A stretch of DNA of 64,000 nucleotides from Leucobacter sp. cx-328 (GTDB lineage Bacteria; Actinomycetota; Actinomycetes; Actinomycetales; Microbacteriaceae): the NCBI RefSeq assembly GCF_014530035.1, contig NZ_JACVMX010000001.1:248001-312000 (forward strand), in the 5' to 3' direction. Below are positions 19,369 to 27,840 of this stretch, one piece after another. Positions within the stretch are counted from its first letter, which is position 1; every line of letters begins with the position of its first letter. The position numbers and the translations under genes are program-made. Below the pieces are notes generated by a model. It made no database searches, was not told the DNA's origin, and saw nothing but the letters and a program-made list of their open reading frames with translations.

Positions 19369-20415
19369 TTAGATGCGACGGGCGAGGAGCCACAGCAGAT
19401 AGAGGCCGCCGAGCACGCTGGTGATCAGGCCGACGGGGGTGCGCATACCGATGTTGAGGTTCTGCGTGAGAAGATCGGCTGCCACAAGCAAGAGCGACCC
19501 GATAAGGGCTGAGAGACCGACGAAGAGGCCGGGGGCACGCGTGAGGCGGCGCGCAATCTGGCCGGCAGCAAACGCGATGAATGCGATGGGGCCCGCTGCT
19601 GCGGTGGCGAGAGCAGCCGCCAATACCGCAATGAGCATGGCGAAGAACCGAGTGCGTTCGACACGGAGCCCCAGGCCAGCGGCAGTCTCGTCGCCCATCT
19701 CGATGAGGGTGAGGCCACGAGCGCACACGCTTAACAGCGGGAGGCACACGCACACCGCGAGCACGGTGACAAGGGCGTGCGGCCAACCTCGACCGATGAG
19801 TGATCCGGCGCCCCACAGCTGGGCAAGGGTAGCGTCGCTGACGTCAGCACGGGCGATGAGGAGCGAGGAAAACGCGCTGACGACGGCACCGACGCCAATG
19901 CCGACGAGCACCAGCCGATAGCCGCCGGTCGTGCCGTTGCGTCGGGACAATACGTAGACAACGAGGGCTGTCAAGATTCCACCGATGATCGAGGCGACAG
20001 CGGTGGCGAACAGGCCGCCGCGGAGCACGACGATCTGGAACACCGCGGCTGTCGCTGCGCCAGCTGTGAACCCGATGATGTCGGGGGAGCCAAGTGCATT
20101 CCGAGAAATCGATTGGAACGTGGCGCCACTCATTCCTAAGAGTGCGCCCACCGCCCCAGCAGTGATGACACGGGGGAGCCTGCGACCGAACACCGAACGA
20201 GTGAGCGAGGGCTTGGCGTCGCCGCTCACGAGGGTGGCGAGTTCGCCTGCAGAGAGCGGCTTAGTGCCGATCACCAGGGTTGCGGTGACGAGCATGAGTA
20301 AGACAGCGATCGCGATGGCGCTCACCCACACGGAGCGCGGATGCACGCGAACGGAGTATCCGTTTCGACGAATGAACGTTCCCGTCACCGGGGCGAGTGC
20401 GGTGAGGTCAGTCAC
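19369..20415 (-). CDS. Iron-siderophore ABC transporter permease (FecD-like)
   Basis: 348 residues with about 9-10 hydrophobic segments of the FecCD/BtuC family. Recognisable blocks are RLPRVITAGAVGALLGMSGATFQSISRNALGSPDIIGFTAGA and GPIAFIAFAAGQIARRLTRAPG (the cytoplasmic coupling-helix region), ending MRTPVGLITSVLGGLYLLWLLARR. The start overlaps the upstream FecC-like stop by 4 nt (ATGA), showing tight coupling for a heterodimeric permease. Confidence 0.92.
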   Translation of the reverse strand: MTDLTALAPVTGTFIRRNGYSVRVHPRSVWVSAIAIAVLLMLVTATLVIGTKPLSAGELATLVSGDAKPSLTRSVFGRRLPRVITAGAVGALLGMSGATFQSISRNALGSPDIIGFTAGAATAAVFQIVVLRGGLFATAVASIIGGILTALVVYVLSRRNGTTGGYRLVLVGIGVGAVVSAFSSLLIARADVSDATLAQLWGAGSLIGRGWPHALVTVLAVCVCLPLLSVCARGLTLIEMGDETAAGLGLRVERTRFFAMLIAVLAAALATAAAGPIAFIAFAAGQIARRLTRAPGLFVGLSALIGSLLLVAADLLTQNLNIGMRTPVGLITSVLGGLYLLWLLARRI

Positions 20416-21452
20416 AGTGCAGACACCTTTCGAGAACGGACGAGTGCGATGAAGACCGGGCCGCCGAACAGGGCTGCGGCGATACCGGTCTGCAATTCCG
20501 CAGGAGCGACAATCCAGCGGCCAAGCGTGTCAGCAACAACGAGCAACGTCGCGCCAACGAGCGTCGCGAGGGGGAGCAGAAGTCGGTGCTCATTGCCCGT
20601 TGCGAAGCGAGCGATGTGGGCGGCCCCGAGACCGATGAAGCCGATGGGCCCGACAGCAGCCGTCGCGGCGCCAGCGAGGACGACGACTGCGATGGCTGCC
20701 GCGATCCGCGCCCCGGTGACGCTGGTGCCGAGTGACGCGGCAACGTCATCTCCAAGCGCGATGGCATTGAGTGGGGCCGCGAGAAACATCGTGAATATCA
20801 CTGCGACGAGAATGAACGGCAGCACGGTGAACAAGACATCGAACCCGCGTCCCTGGAGCGAGCCGATGGCCCAGAACCTGAAAGAGTTGAACGCGGTTTC
20901 GTCGCTGAGCATCACAACCTGCGTGAGCGAGCCAATCACAATGCTCACTGCGGTTCCCGCGAGGGCGATGCGTACTGGGGTTGCTGCGCTTCCGCGCGCG
21001 GATCCCAGCGCATAGACCACCACGGCAGCGAGGGCCGCACCGATGAACGAAAACCAGAGGTAGCCCGCGGGTGCGCTCACACCGAAGACGCTGATAGCGA
21101 TGACGACGCAGAGCGCGGCGCCAGCGTTGATGCCGAGAATGCCAGGGTCAGCGAGCGGATTTCGGGTGACCGATTGCATGAGCGCGCCAGCAAGGCCGAG
21201 CGCGGCGCCGACACTGATTCCGAGGAGGATGCGCGGCAAGCGGGATTGCACGACGATGAGATGTTCGTTGTTTCCGGGGTCGTACGACACAAGCGCCGTG
21301 AGGACCGTGCGTGCTGGGAGCGGGTGCGAGCCGACTCCGATACCAAGTACGGCGGTGGTGAGGAGTAGCAGTAGCGTGAGCGCGAACGCGGCCGAAGCCC
21401 GTCGGGCAGGGGAGGCCTGCCCGACGGGAGCGGTCGTTGGTGAAAGAGCCAT
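20412..21452 (-). CDS. Iron-siderophore ABC transporter permease (FecC-like)
   Basis: 346 residues, FecCD family: SRLPRILLGISVGAALGLAGALMQSVTRNPLADPGILGINAGA is the classic block, with GPIGFIGLGAAHIARFATG as coupling region. It begins 3 nt after the broken substrate-binding gene, so a premature stop upstream might reduce its expression through polarity. It overlaps the FecD-like gene by 4 nt. Confidence 0.92.
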   Translation of the reverse strand: MALSPTTAPVGQASPARRASAAFALTLLLLLTTAVLGIGVGSHPLPARTVLTALVSYDPGNNEHLIVVQSRLPRILLGISVGAALGLAGALMQSVTRNPLADPGILGINAGAALCVVIAISVFGVSAPAGYLWFSFIGAALAAVVVYALGSARGSAATPVRIALAGTAVSIVIGSLTQVVMLSDETAFNSFRFWAIGSLQGRGFDVLFTVLPFILVAVIFTMFLAAPLNAIALGDDVAASLGTSVTGARIAAAIAVVVLAGAATAAVGPIGFIGLGAAHIARFATGNEHRLLLPLATLVGATLLVVADTLGRWIVAPAELQTGIAAALFGGPVFIALVRSRKVSAL

Positions 21453-21455
21453 GGC

Positions 21456-22454
21456 CTACTTGGCGAAGGTGTCGACGATGAGTTCTACCGTCTGCTTGGC
21501 GCTGTAGTAGTCGAGGCGGAATGACTGCGAGCCCAGGCTGTACACGCGATCGTTTGCGACTGCCGACTGGTTAGCGAGCAGTGGGTCGCCCGTGAAGTCA
21601 GCGACCGGGTCGCCACCTCCCATTGCGACGATGAAGATGCTCTGTGCCTGTTCGAGGCCAGCTGCCATGTTCTCGCTGGAGAGGACGTCGACGTCGCGGC
21701 CGGCCTGACCCTCAGCGGCAAACGCGTCGTTCGCGCGCTCATAGGTGAAGCCGAGCGACGAGAGGAGCTGTGCCTGCGGGCTCTCCGGCAAGAACTACCA
21801 GGCGCCCTCTGCGCCCATGTAGACGAGTGCCGTGGCGGGCTGTTCAGGGAGCGTGAGCTTTGCTGCCTCGCCGGCAACCCAGCTGTCATACTCGGCAAGA
21901 CGCTCAGATGCGTTCGATTCGAGACCGGTGATCTCACCGAGTTCCGTTGTGAGCTCCTGCCAGGTGACGCTGCTGTAGTCGAGCAGCACGGTGGGCGCGA
22001 TCTCCGAGAGCTGGTCGTACGCGTCGCTCGTCGCGTCGCCACCGTTCGCTGAGCCGATGATGAGGTCTGGTTCGAACTGATCGATCGCGTCGATGTCGAG
22101 CGTGAGGTTTGCGTATGCGACCTCGACACCGCGCTCGTCGGCGACATCTGCCCACTGAGTGAAGAAGCCCTTGTCGTCGGTGAGTGGGGTGACCGTTGCC
22201 GCACCCGCAGCGACGAGCGGGGCATCAATAGCGAGGAGGCTACCGGTCAGCGACGGCGAGGTCGACACAATGCGAAGCGGAGCCTCATCAATCGTGGTGC
22301 TCCCTGCTGCGTGATCGATGGTGCGAGGCCAGTCGCCGCTTGCGGTGTTCCCTGCGGTGGTGTCGTCGGTGGTGGTTGCCGGTGTGCCCGAGCAGCCAGC
22401 GAGGAGCAAAATGGCTCCCATCGCGGCGATGAATGTGGGCAGTCGTCTGGCCAT
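21456..22454 (-). pseudogene. Siderophore-binding lipoprotein gene (FecB/FepB-like) interrupted by an in-frame amber codon
   Basis: The first part (22454-21795) gives a lipoprotein signal (FIAAMGAILLLAGC) and an N-lobe (RIVSTSPSLTGSLLAIDAPLVAAGA; FEPDLIIGSANGG) of the periplasmic-binding class III fold. TAG at 21795-21797 follows ALVYMGAEGAW. The same frame then resumes FLPESPQAQLLSSLGFTYE and runs through the C-lobe to 21456. Together about 332 codons, normal for the family, so only one base appears altered (for example TGG or CAG to TAG). Alternatives are a sequencing error or readthrough. It is first in the importer operon and divergent from the AraC gene, with an iron box between. Confidence 0.85.
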
Positions 22455-22520
22455 GCTGAGTGCAGCCTTTCAAAGATATGTACGTAATTCTGCGCGGTTC
22501 AGTAGCCCGCGATAACATCA

Positions 22521-22540
22521 AAGTTAGCCTTACCTAACTT
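22521..22540. promoter_or_regulatory. DtxR/IdeR-like iron box between divergent importer and AraC genes
   Basis: AAGTTAGCCTTACCTAACTT is close to the DtxR/IdeR consensus (TTAGGTTAGSCTAACCTAA), with nearly perfect dyad symmetry. It lies 67 nt before the binding-protein gene on one side and just before the regulator gene on the other. Iron-loaded repressor would be expected to silence both units. Confidence 0.8.
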
Positions 22541-22547
22541 AGATCTG

Positions 22548-23600
22548 TTGATAGGAAACGACATCGTGTTACCCGCTCCCCATGGGGATCCTGTTCGAAT
22601 GCGCGAATCGGTGCTGTTTGTTGTGCTCGCTGGGGCGGCCCGATTCCGCACCGCCGTTGGTGAGGCCATCGTGCGCGCCGGTTGCGGCATATGGATTGCA
22701 GCTGGTGACATGCTTTCGATCCGTGTTGAGCACGGAGATGTGGTGCTCCCCGTGCCTGCCGTCGGGGTAGGGGCGACGTCCGGGGTTCGCGTGACTGTGG
22801 AGCGGCGCCTCCTGCCCGAACTTGCGCGCGCGTTCGGAGGCTCACTTGGTTACCTCGATGCGTCGCCGTCTCCGGTGGAGGTTCACGGTGCTGATGAATT
22901 GGCTGTGCCCGAATTGGTGTGGCCGACATCGAAAGATCTCCGCGCCTCCGCCGAATTGCTCGCGGCTCACCCAGAACTTGACGTCGCTGAGTGGCTCGCG
23001 CGCTCCGGATTGGGGTGGAGTCAGCGCACCGTACAGAGAAATTTCCTCGCTGAGACCGGCATGACATTGGCTGGCTGGCTACGTCGCTCTCGGGTGGTGG
23101 CTGCTGTGAAGCTCATTCAGGAGGGTCGATCGCTCGATTGGGTGGCGCACCAGGTCGGCTATTTGAGTCTCGCCGGATTTATTCGCGCCTTCACGCGCGA
23201 GGTTGGTGTGACGCCGGGGCGCTGGCGCGAGGAGGTGCTGAATGGCGACCCGCGGTCACATGAGGGGCGGGTGGTGTTGCCGCGTGTGGTGCGCGGGCAC
23301 TCGCAAGGCACCTGGGTGCGAGCGAATGGCGCTCACGTTGCCGTGTGGGCAGCGGTGGGCGGATCGCGGCTGATGGTGCGCGACCGGACCATTGAGTTGC
23401 GTGAGGGGCAAGCGGTCGTTATTCCGGCCGGAATGCCAAACTCGCTAGAAATCCCGCCAGGCTCGATCGTGCTTCCGGTCGGGTTCCGGTCAGGCGCTAC
23501 TGGCGGGGTAGGAGAGCCGCTCGTTCCCGCGCAGCTGGGCAACATTTCTGACGTCAATGATGCTTGCCGCATACACCGCGGTCGGTGCGGTTGGAATTGA
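22548..23600 (+). CDS. AraC-family regulator, first part of a tandem cupin-HTH-cupin-HTH reading unit
   Basis: 350 residues from TTG 22548; GTG 22566 is an alternative with GGAAA upstream. Residues ~15-90 look like a cupin sensor. Residues ~120-225 are an AraC HTH: LARSGLGWSQRTVQRNFLAETGMTLAGWLRRSRVVAAVKLIQ, then LDWVAHQVGYLSLAGFIRAFTREVGVTPGRWR. Unusually a second cupin-like block follows (RTIELREGQAVVIPAGMPNSLEIPPGSIVLPVGF). The frame then ends in atypical text (DACRIHRGRCGWN), exactly where another frame opens into a second AraC HTH. Likely controls the adjacent iron importers, as AraC proteins beside siderophore genes often do. The frame change may be a mutation or error. Confidence 0.75.
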   Translation: MIGNDIVLPAPHGDPVRMRESVLFVVLAGAARFRTAVGEAIVRAGCGIWIAAGDMLSIRVEHGDVVLPVPAVGVGATSGVRVTVERRLLPELARAFGGSLGYLDASPSPVEVHGADELAVPELVWPTSKDLRASAELLAAHPELDVAEWLARSGLGWSQRTVQRNFLAETGMTLAGWLRRSRVVAAVKLIQEGRSLDWVAHQVGYLSLAGFIRAFTREVGVTPGRWREEVLNGDPRSHEGRVVLPRVVRGHSQGTWVRANGAHVAVWAAVGGSRLMVRDRTIELREGQAVVIPAGMPNSLEIPPGSIVLPVGFRSGATGGVGEPLVPAQLGNISDVNDACRIHRGRCGWN

Positions 23601-24054
23601 CGCGGAGCGGGGGTTTTGTGCGGTGCTCACTGGGTCGACCGTCGCTGAGGTAACCGCGGGAGACACGGTGCTCGCAAACTTTGCGAGCATGAGTGCGCGC
23701 TCGCCGCATGAGTCGAACCTGCGGCTTTCGGATCGACTGGGAATGGATGAACGAATGCTGCAGCGGATGGTGGGTGAGCGCGCTGGGGTCTCGCTTGTGG
23801 TGTTGCGCAGGCTGCTTCGAATGACGGGCGCCAGGCACATGCTCGGTGCCGGGGCAAAGCCATCCGAGGTGTCGCGCGAGGTGGGATATGCGCATCTGCC
23901 TGCGTTTACGCGAGCATTCCGCGCTGTTCATGGCGCCCCTCCCGCTGAGCTTGAGGTGCAAGATCTGCAGTTCGCGCGATCGGCGTGGGGGCAGCGGGCG
24001 CAACGGAACCCTGAGTGGGGTGATCGGGGGCAAAGCGTGCGTCATGTTAGCTAA
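23557..24054 (+). CDS. Second AraC-type HTH half in the next frame (probable continuation after a frameshift)
   Basis: 165 residues from ATG 23557, overlapping the preceding frame by 44 nt. It opens with LAAYTAVGAVGIDAERG, which resembles the post-cupin linker (LLAAYT.H.G) of AraC regulators, not an N-terminus. A complete HTH follows: LSDRLGMDERMLQRMVGERAGVSLVVLRRLLRMTGARHML and PSEVSREVGYAHLPAFTRAFRAVHGAPPAE. No good ribosome-binding site precedes the ATG. The simplest reading is that it and the upstream frame were one gene, with two cupin-HTH cassettes in tandem. Translational coupling of two separate genes is the alternative. Confidence 0.65.
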   Translation: MMLAAYTAVGAVGIDAERGFCAVLTGSTVAEVTAGDTVLANFASMSARSPHESNLRLSDRLGMDERMLQRMVGERAGVSLVVLRRLLRMTGARHMLGAGAKPSEVSREVGYAHLPAFTRAFRAVHGAPPAELEVQDLQFARSAWGQRAQRNPEWGDRGQSVRHVS

Positions 24055-24060
24055 TCTGAT

Positions 24061-24084
24061 GTTAGTTAGGCAAACCTTACTAAC
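24061..24084. promoter_or_regulatory. Second DtxR/IdeR-like iron box
   Basis: The 24-nt element starts GTTAGTTAGG and ends CCTTACTAAC, an imperfect dyad of the DtxR/IdeR type. It lies 48 nt before the second binding-protein gene and just after the AraC stop. A partial GTTAGCTAA half-site lies at about 24045. Implies iron repression of the second importer operon. Confidence 0.75.
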
Positions 24085-24131
24085 GTCAGATATGGTTACG
24101 ACGTTCATATTTTCGCCACCGAAAGGCACGA

Positions 24132-25277
24132 ATGTCATCCCTGTCCAGAACCCACTCGTTCTCCGCCAAGCTTCGACGAACCGGACTTGGCGCGCTCGCT
24201 ACCGTGAGCGCCGTCACGCTCCTGCTCACCGGGTGCACCTCGGAATCCGCAAGTGAGGCGAAGTCGAAGTCTGCTGACAGCGGCATTGTCCTGACAGATC
24301 AGCGAGGCGAGACTGTCGAACTTCCGGCAAACGTCGAGAAGGTGGCGTTCACGGTGATGCCAGCGCCGTCGATCTTCGCTGCGGTAGATCGCTCGTACGA
24401 TCGCATCGTTGGTATCAACGAGTCGACCCTGCAGGCAAACCAGGGTGGCATGTTCGCGACGATGTTCCCTGAGTCTTCGAGCACGACCACGGTTGCTGGC
24501 GCAGACTTCGTGCCGAACGTTGAAACCTTGCTCACGCTGCAGCCTGACGTTGTCGTGCAGTGGGGCGATCGCGGTGATGACGTCATCGCACCGATCGAGA
24601 ATGCCGGCATCCCGGTCGTTGGCCTGAAGTACGGCACGCAGGAGGACCTCGAGACCTGGCTCACGCTCTTCTCTGAGATTGCGGGCAAGCCAGAGCGTGG
24701 CGAAGAGCTTGTGGCGTGGCAGCACGAGCAGATTGCCGAGATGCAGGAGCAGGTTGCGGCGCAGAAGACTGAGCGCCCGCGCGCAATCATGCTCTCCGCA
24801 GCGGCAGACAGCTACTCGGCGACGACCGGCAGTGGCTACGACGGCTTCCAGTTCGACCTCGTCGGTGCTGACCTCGTCTCGCAGGACTTCGTCTCGGACA
24901 CCGGACAGGTGAGCCCAGAGCAGATCCTCGAATGGAACCCCGAGGTCATCTTCCTCAGCGCATTTGACGAGTCGACCCCCGAGCAGATCATGGCTGACTC
25001 GCGCCTTGCATCGGTCCAGGCGGTCAAGGATGGCCGTGTGTACAAGACCCCGCTCGGCGGCTACCGCTGGCAGGTTCCTGGCTCGGAGTCGCCGCTCATG
25101 TGGGAGTGGATGTTCCACCTGCTCTACCCGGAAGCCGGCAACGTTGACCTGCGCGAAGACACGATCGATGCGTTCGATGATCTCTTCGCCTACGACCTCT
25201 CAGAGGACGAGCTCGATGGCGTCCTGCGCTTCGAAGACAACGTGTCGGGTGCGAACTATGACCAGTTCCTCCGCTAA
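24132..25277 (+). CDS. Metal-complex ABC transporter substrate-binding lipoprotein
   Basis: 381 residues. Signal peptide with lipobox LLLTGC (Cys at about 35), then the class III binding-protein pattern: VLTDQRGETVELPANVEKVAF, DRIVGINES, NVETLLTLQPDVVVQWG, and the C-lobe end DGRVYKTPLGGYRWQVPGSESPLMWEWM. The last block resembles binding proteins annotated for iron complexes or cobalamin in which the usual siderophore Arg/Glu pattern is altered. The substrate is therefore uncertain: siderophore, haem-like or corrinoid. It heads a five-gene unit with overlapping starts, under an iron box. Confidence 0.88.
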   Translation: MSSLSRTHSFSAKLRRTGLGALATVSAVTLLLTGCTSESASEAKSKSADSGIVLTDQRGETVELPANVEKVAFTVMPAPSIFAAVDRSYDRIVGINESTLQANQGGMFATMFPESSSTTTVAGADFVPNVETLLTLQPDVVVQWGDRGDDVIAPIENAGIPVVGLKYGTQEDLETWLTLFSEIAGKPERGEELVAWQHEQIAEMQEQVAAQKTERPRAIMLSAAADSYSATTGSGYDGFQFDLVGADLVSQDFVSDTGQVSPEQILEWNPEVIFLSAFDESTPEQIMADSRLASVQAVKDGRVYKTPLGGYRWQVPGSESPLMWEWMFHLLYPEAGNVDLREDTIDAFDDLFAYDLSEDELDGVLRFEDNVSGANYDQFLR

Positions 25278-26394
25278 CTCGGCAGCTGTGACTGGCGGTG
25301 CCGGCGCGACCGGCACCGCCTCCTCGGGCGCGCCAGTCGGCACCGACGTGACACCAGCGCCGGCTGCCCGCCGCGTGATCCGCCCCAGTACGGTCATCGC
25401 AGCGCTCGCGGTGCTGCTCGTGCTCGCGATCCTGGTGTCGCTCTCGGTCGGCCGCTTCGCGGTGCCGGTGACGGACACCGCCCGCATTCTGCTCGGAAGT
25501 TTCCTCCCGGTCGATCAGACCTGGACCGATCAGCAGGGCACCGTTGTGCTCGACGTGCGTCTACCGCGCGTACTGCTCGGGGCACTCGTCGGTGCGGGGC
25601 TGGCGCTGAGCGGCGCCGCGATGCAGGCCGTCTTCCGCAACCCGCTCGCGAGCGCGCAGGTACTGGGTGTCTCATCCGGCGCTTCACTCGGCGGCGTGCT
25701 CATGATCCTCGCCGGACTCGGCGGCGCCTACCTCGTCGGTGGCGCGTTTGTCGGCGGGCTCGTTGCCCTCGTGCTCGTTCTGCTCATCGCGCGTGTGACT
25801 CCCGGGTCGCCGCTCCTTATGGTGATTCTCGCGGGCACGGTCATCGGCGCGATGTTCAACGCCTTTGTGTCGATACTCACATACGTTGCCGATCCGAACG
25901 GTGAGCTGCCGTCGATCGTGTTCTGGCTGATGGGCTCGCTCGCGACGGCGAGCTATTCGAAGCTTGTCCTTGCTGCGTTCCCGATCGTGATTGCTGGTGC
26001 CGTAATTCTCGCTCTGCGCTGGCGCGTCAATCTGCTCTCGATGGGCGACGAAGATGCGCGGGCATTGGGCGCGGATCCTGCCCGCACCCGCATGGTTCTC
26101 CTGATCGCAGTGGCACTCATCACCGCGGGAGCGGTCGCTGTCACCGGCGTTATTGGTTGGGTCGGTCTCGTGGTGCCGCATTTGGTGCGAATGCTCATTG
26201 GAGTCGACAACCGTTTCGTGCTTCCCGCGAGCGCACTACTTGGCGCGAGCTATCTCGTACTCATCGATACGCTCTCGCGCACACTCACCACTGCCGAAAT
26301 TCCCATTGGCATTCTCACGGCAATCATTGGTGCCCCGTTCTTCGTGGGGCTCCTTATTAAGAATGGAAAGCGAATGTGGGGCGGCAATGATTAG
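25258..26394 (+). CDS. BtuC/FecCD-family ABC transporter permease
   Basis: 378 residues from ATG 25258, which lies 20 nt inside the upstream gene; earlier in-frame starts would read through that gene in a shadow frame. An unusually long polar N-tail (about 45 residues, Ala/Gly/Thr-rich) precedes ~10 membrane segments. Family blocks: VRLPRVLLGALVGAGLALSGAAMQAVFRNPLASAQVLGVSSGASLGG and GVIGWVGLVVPHLVRMLIG. It would form a homodimeric channel, since only one permease gene is present in this unit. Confidence 0.92.
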   Translation: MTSSSANSAAVTGGAGATGTASSGAPVGTDVTPAPAARRVIRPSTVIAALAVLLVLAILVSLSVGRFAVPVTDTARILLGSFLPVDQTWTDQQGTVVLDVRLPRVLLGALVGAGLALSGAAMQAVFRNPLASAQVLGVSSGASLGGVLMILAGLGGAYLVGGAFVGGLVALVLVLLIARVTPGSPLLMVILAGTVIGAMFNAFVSILTYVADPNGELPSIVFWLMGSLATASYSKLVLAAFPIVIAGAVILALRWRVNLLSMGDEDARALGADPARTRMVLLIAVALITAGAVAVTGVIGWVGLVVPHLVRMLIGVDNRFVLPASALLGASYLVLIDTLSRTLTTAEIPIGILTAIIGAPFFVGLLIKNGKRMWGGND

Positions 26395-27196
26395 GGCAAC
26401 CGGGCTGGGGCACCGTTATGGGCGCTCAGCTGACTGGACGTTTCGCGATGTAGACGTCACCATTCCCGCCGGTGAGGTTCTGGCGGTGCTCGGTCCGAAT
26501 GCGCGCGGTAAGACCACGCTGGTCTCAACGCTTGCCGGGCTGCGGGTTCCCGCTTCCGGTGAAGTTGAGCGCGAGGGACACGTCGGATTTGTGCCACAGA
26601 GCCACGCGAGCGCGTTTGCCTTCCCCGTGCGCGAGGTCGTGCTCATGGGGCGCGCGCGACATGTGCGTGCAATGTCGACCCCGGGCAAGCATGACCGAGA
26701 GATCGCAGACGCTGCGCTTGAGCGCATCGGCATCTCGCATTTGGCGGATCGCAGTTACCCGCGCCTGAGCGGCGGTGAACGGCAGCTCGTGTTGATTGCG
26801 CGTGCGCTCGCGTCAGAATGCAGCAGCATGGTGCTCGATGAGCCTGCGTCTGCACTCGACCTGCGGAACCAGGCGCGTGTGCTGCGTGTGCTCCGATCGC
26901 TCGCCGACGAAGGCATGGCCATTGTGATGACCACGCACCACCCTGACCATGCGTTCCATATCGCGGAACGCTCGCTCCTCATTGTCGGCCCAGATGACGT
27001 GCGCGTCGGTGCCACCGGGGAGCTCCTCACCGAGGAGCTGCTGTCTGAGCTGTATGGGCTTGGGATGCAGACCGCCGATGTGACGACCCCGAGTGCGCTG
27101 CGGCGCCTCATCGTTCCTGATTTTGGCCCGGCCGTACCTGCGGCTTGGTCTGATGCGGCGCGACCCGCGCCCACAGTAGAAGGAGTGCGAGTGTGA
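26387..27196 (+). CDS. ABC transporter ATPase for the second importer (FecE/BtuD-like)
   Basis: 269 residues from ATG 26387, overlapping the permease stop by 8 nt. Walker A is GPNARGKTT (Ala-Arg in place of the common Gly-Ala/Cys-Gly). Signature is LSGGERQLVLIARALA, Walker B MVLDEPASALD, and the switch His lies in MTTHHPDHAF. The C-terminal ~40 residues (after LIVPDF) are Pro/Ala-rich and extend beyond the usual end. The 4-nt overlap with the next gene shows the operon continues. Confidence 0.92.
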   Translation: MIRATGLGHRYGRSADWTFRDVDVTIPAGEVLAVLGPNARGKTTLVSTLAGLRVPASGEVEREGHVGFVPQSHASAFAFPVREVVLMGRARHVRAMSTPGKHDREIADAALERIGISHLADRSYPRLSGGERQLVLIARALASECSSMVLDEPASALDLRNQARVLRVLRSLADEGMAIVMTTHHPDHAFHIAERSLLIVGPDDVRVGATGELLTEELLSELYGLGMQTADVTTPSALRRLIVPDFGPAVPAAWSDAARPAPTVEGVRV

Positions 27197-27840
27197 TTAT
27201 TCGCGCAGTAATGCAGGAGACGCCGCCGCTGCCGGTGGCCGCGTCTGACGAGCCAGTGGCGCTTGACGTGTACCGGCTGCCAGAGACCGACCTCAGCCGG
27301 GTGACCGGCATCATCATCGCGGGTGACGCCGATCAGGTGTTTCTTGCTGAGCAGCAGCCGCTGCTTGATGGTTTTGTGGAGCGCGGTGGACGCGTGCTGG
27401 TGAACGGTCACGTGCAGCGATCGTTCCTGACAGGACTCGCGACCTGGCGCAAACTCGCGTTCGCTGGACCACGCGACCTGCGGCTCACGCGTCTGCACGA
27501 GCACCCGGTATGGGAAGGAGCCGACCCTGATCTGTTCCTCTTCAGCACTGGTGAGCCTGGCCCGCAGACGCTCGAACGCCTGCGGGAGATCGGTGTTGCT
27601 GGATTCTACGGTTGCGGCTACCCCGCCTGGCTGCCTGAGAATGCCACGGTCATTCACGGCCTAGGAGAGCTCCTGGCGCCTATCGACTATGAGTATTCGC
27701 TCGGCGCAGGACGGGTGCTCGTGCACTGCGGCAACGACCTTACTCACTTCATTTCGGCAGATCGCGGCACGGCTCACATGGGTGCGCAGCTCGCCGCATG
27801 GCTCCGTGCTGAAGACGAACAGAAAGCAGGTGCAGCATGA
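27193..27840 (+). CDS. Amidotransferase/ThuA-like protein of unknown role, coupled to metal importer
   Basis: 215 residues. GIIIAGDADQVFLAEQQPLLDGFVERGGRVLVNGH looks like the central strand-helix-strand of class I glutamine-amidotransferase-like or ThuA-like folds, and GAGRVLVHCGNDLTHF like a late strand with an active-site-type loop. A canonical nucleophilic GxCxG elbow is not obvious; FYGCGYPAW is the nearest Cys. No signal peptide, so cytoplasmic. The start overlaps the ATPase gene stop by 4 nt and the stop overlaps the next gene by 4 nt. It should be made with the importer, and may process or sense the imported ligand (inference). Confidence 0.6.
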   Translation: MIIRAVMQETPPLPVAASDEPVALDVYRLPETDLSRVTGIIIAGDADQVFLAEQQPLLDGFVERGGRVLVNGHVQRSFLTGLATWRKLAFAGPRDLRLTRLHEHPVWEGADPDLFLFSTGEPGPQTLERLREIGVAGFYGCGYPAWLPENATVIHGLGELLAPIDYEYSLGAGRVLVHCGNDLTHFISADRGTAHMGAQLAAWLRAEDEQKAGAA

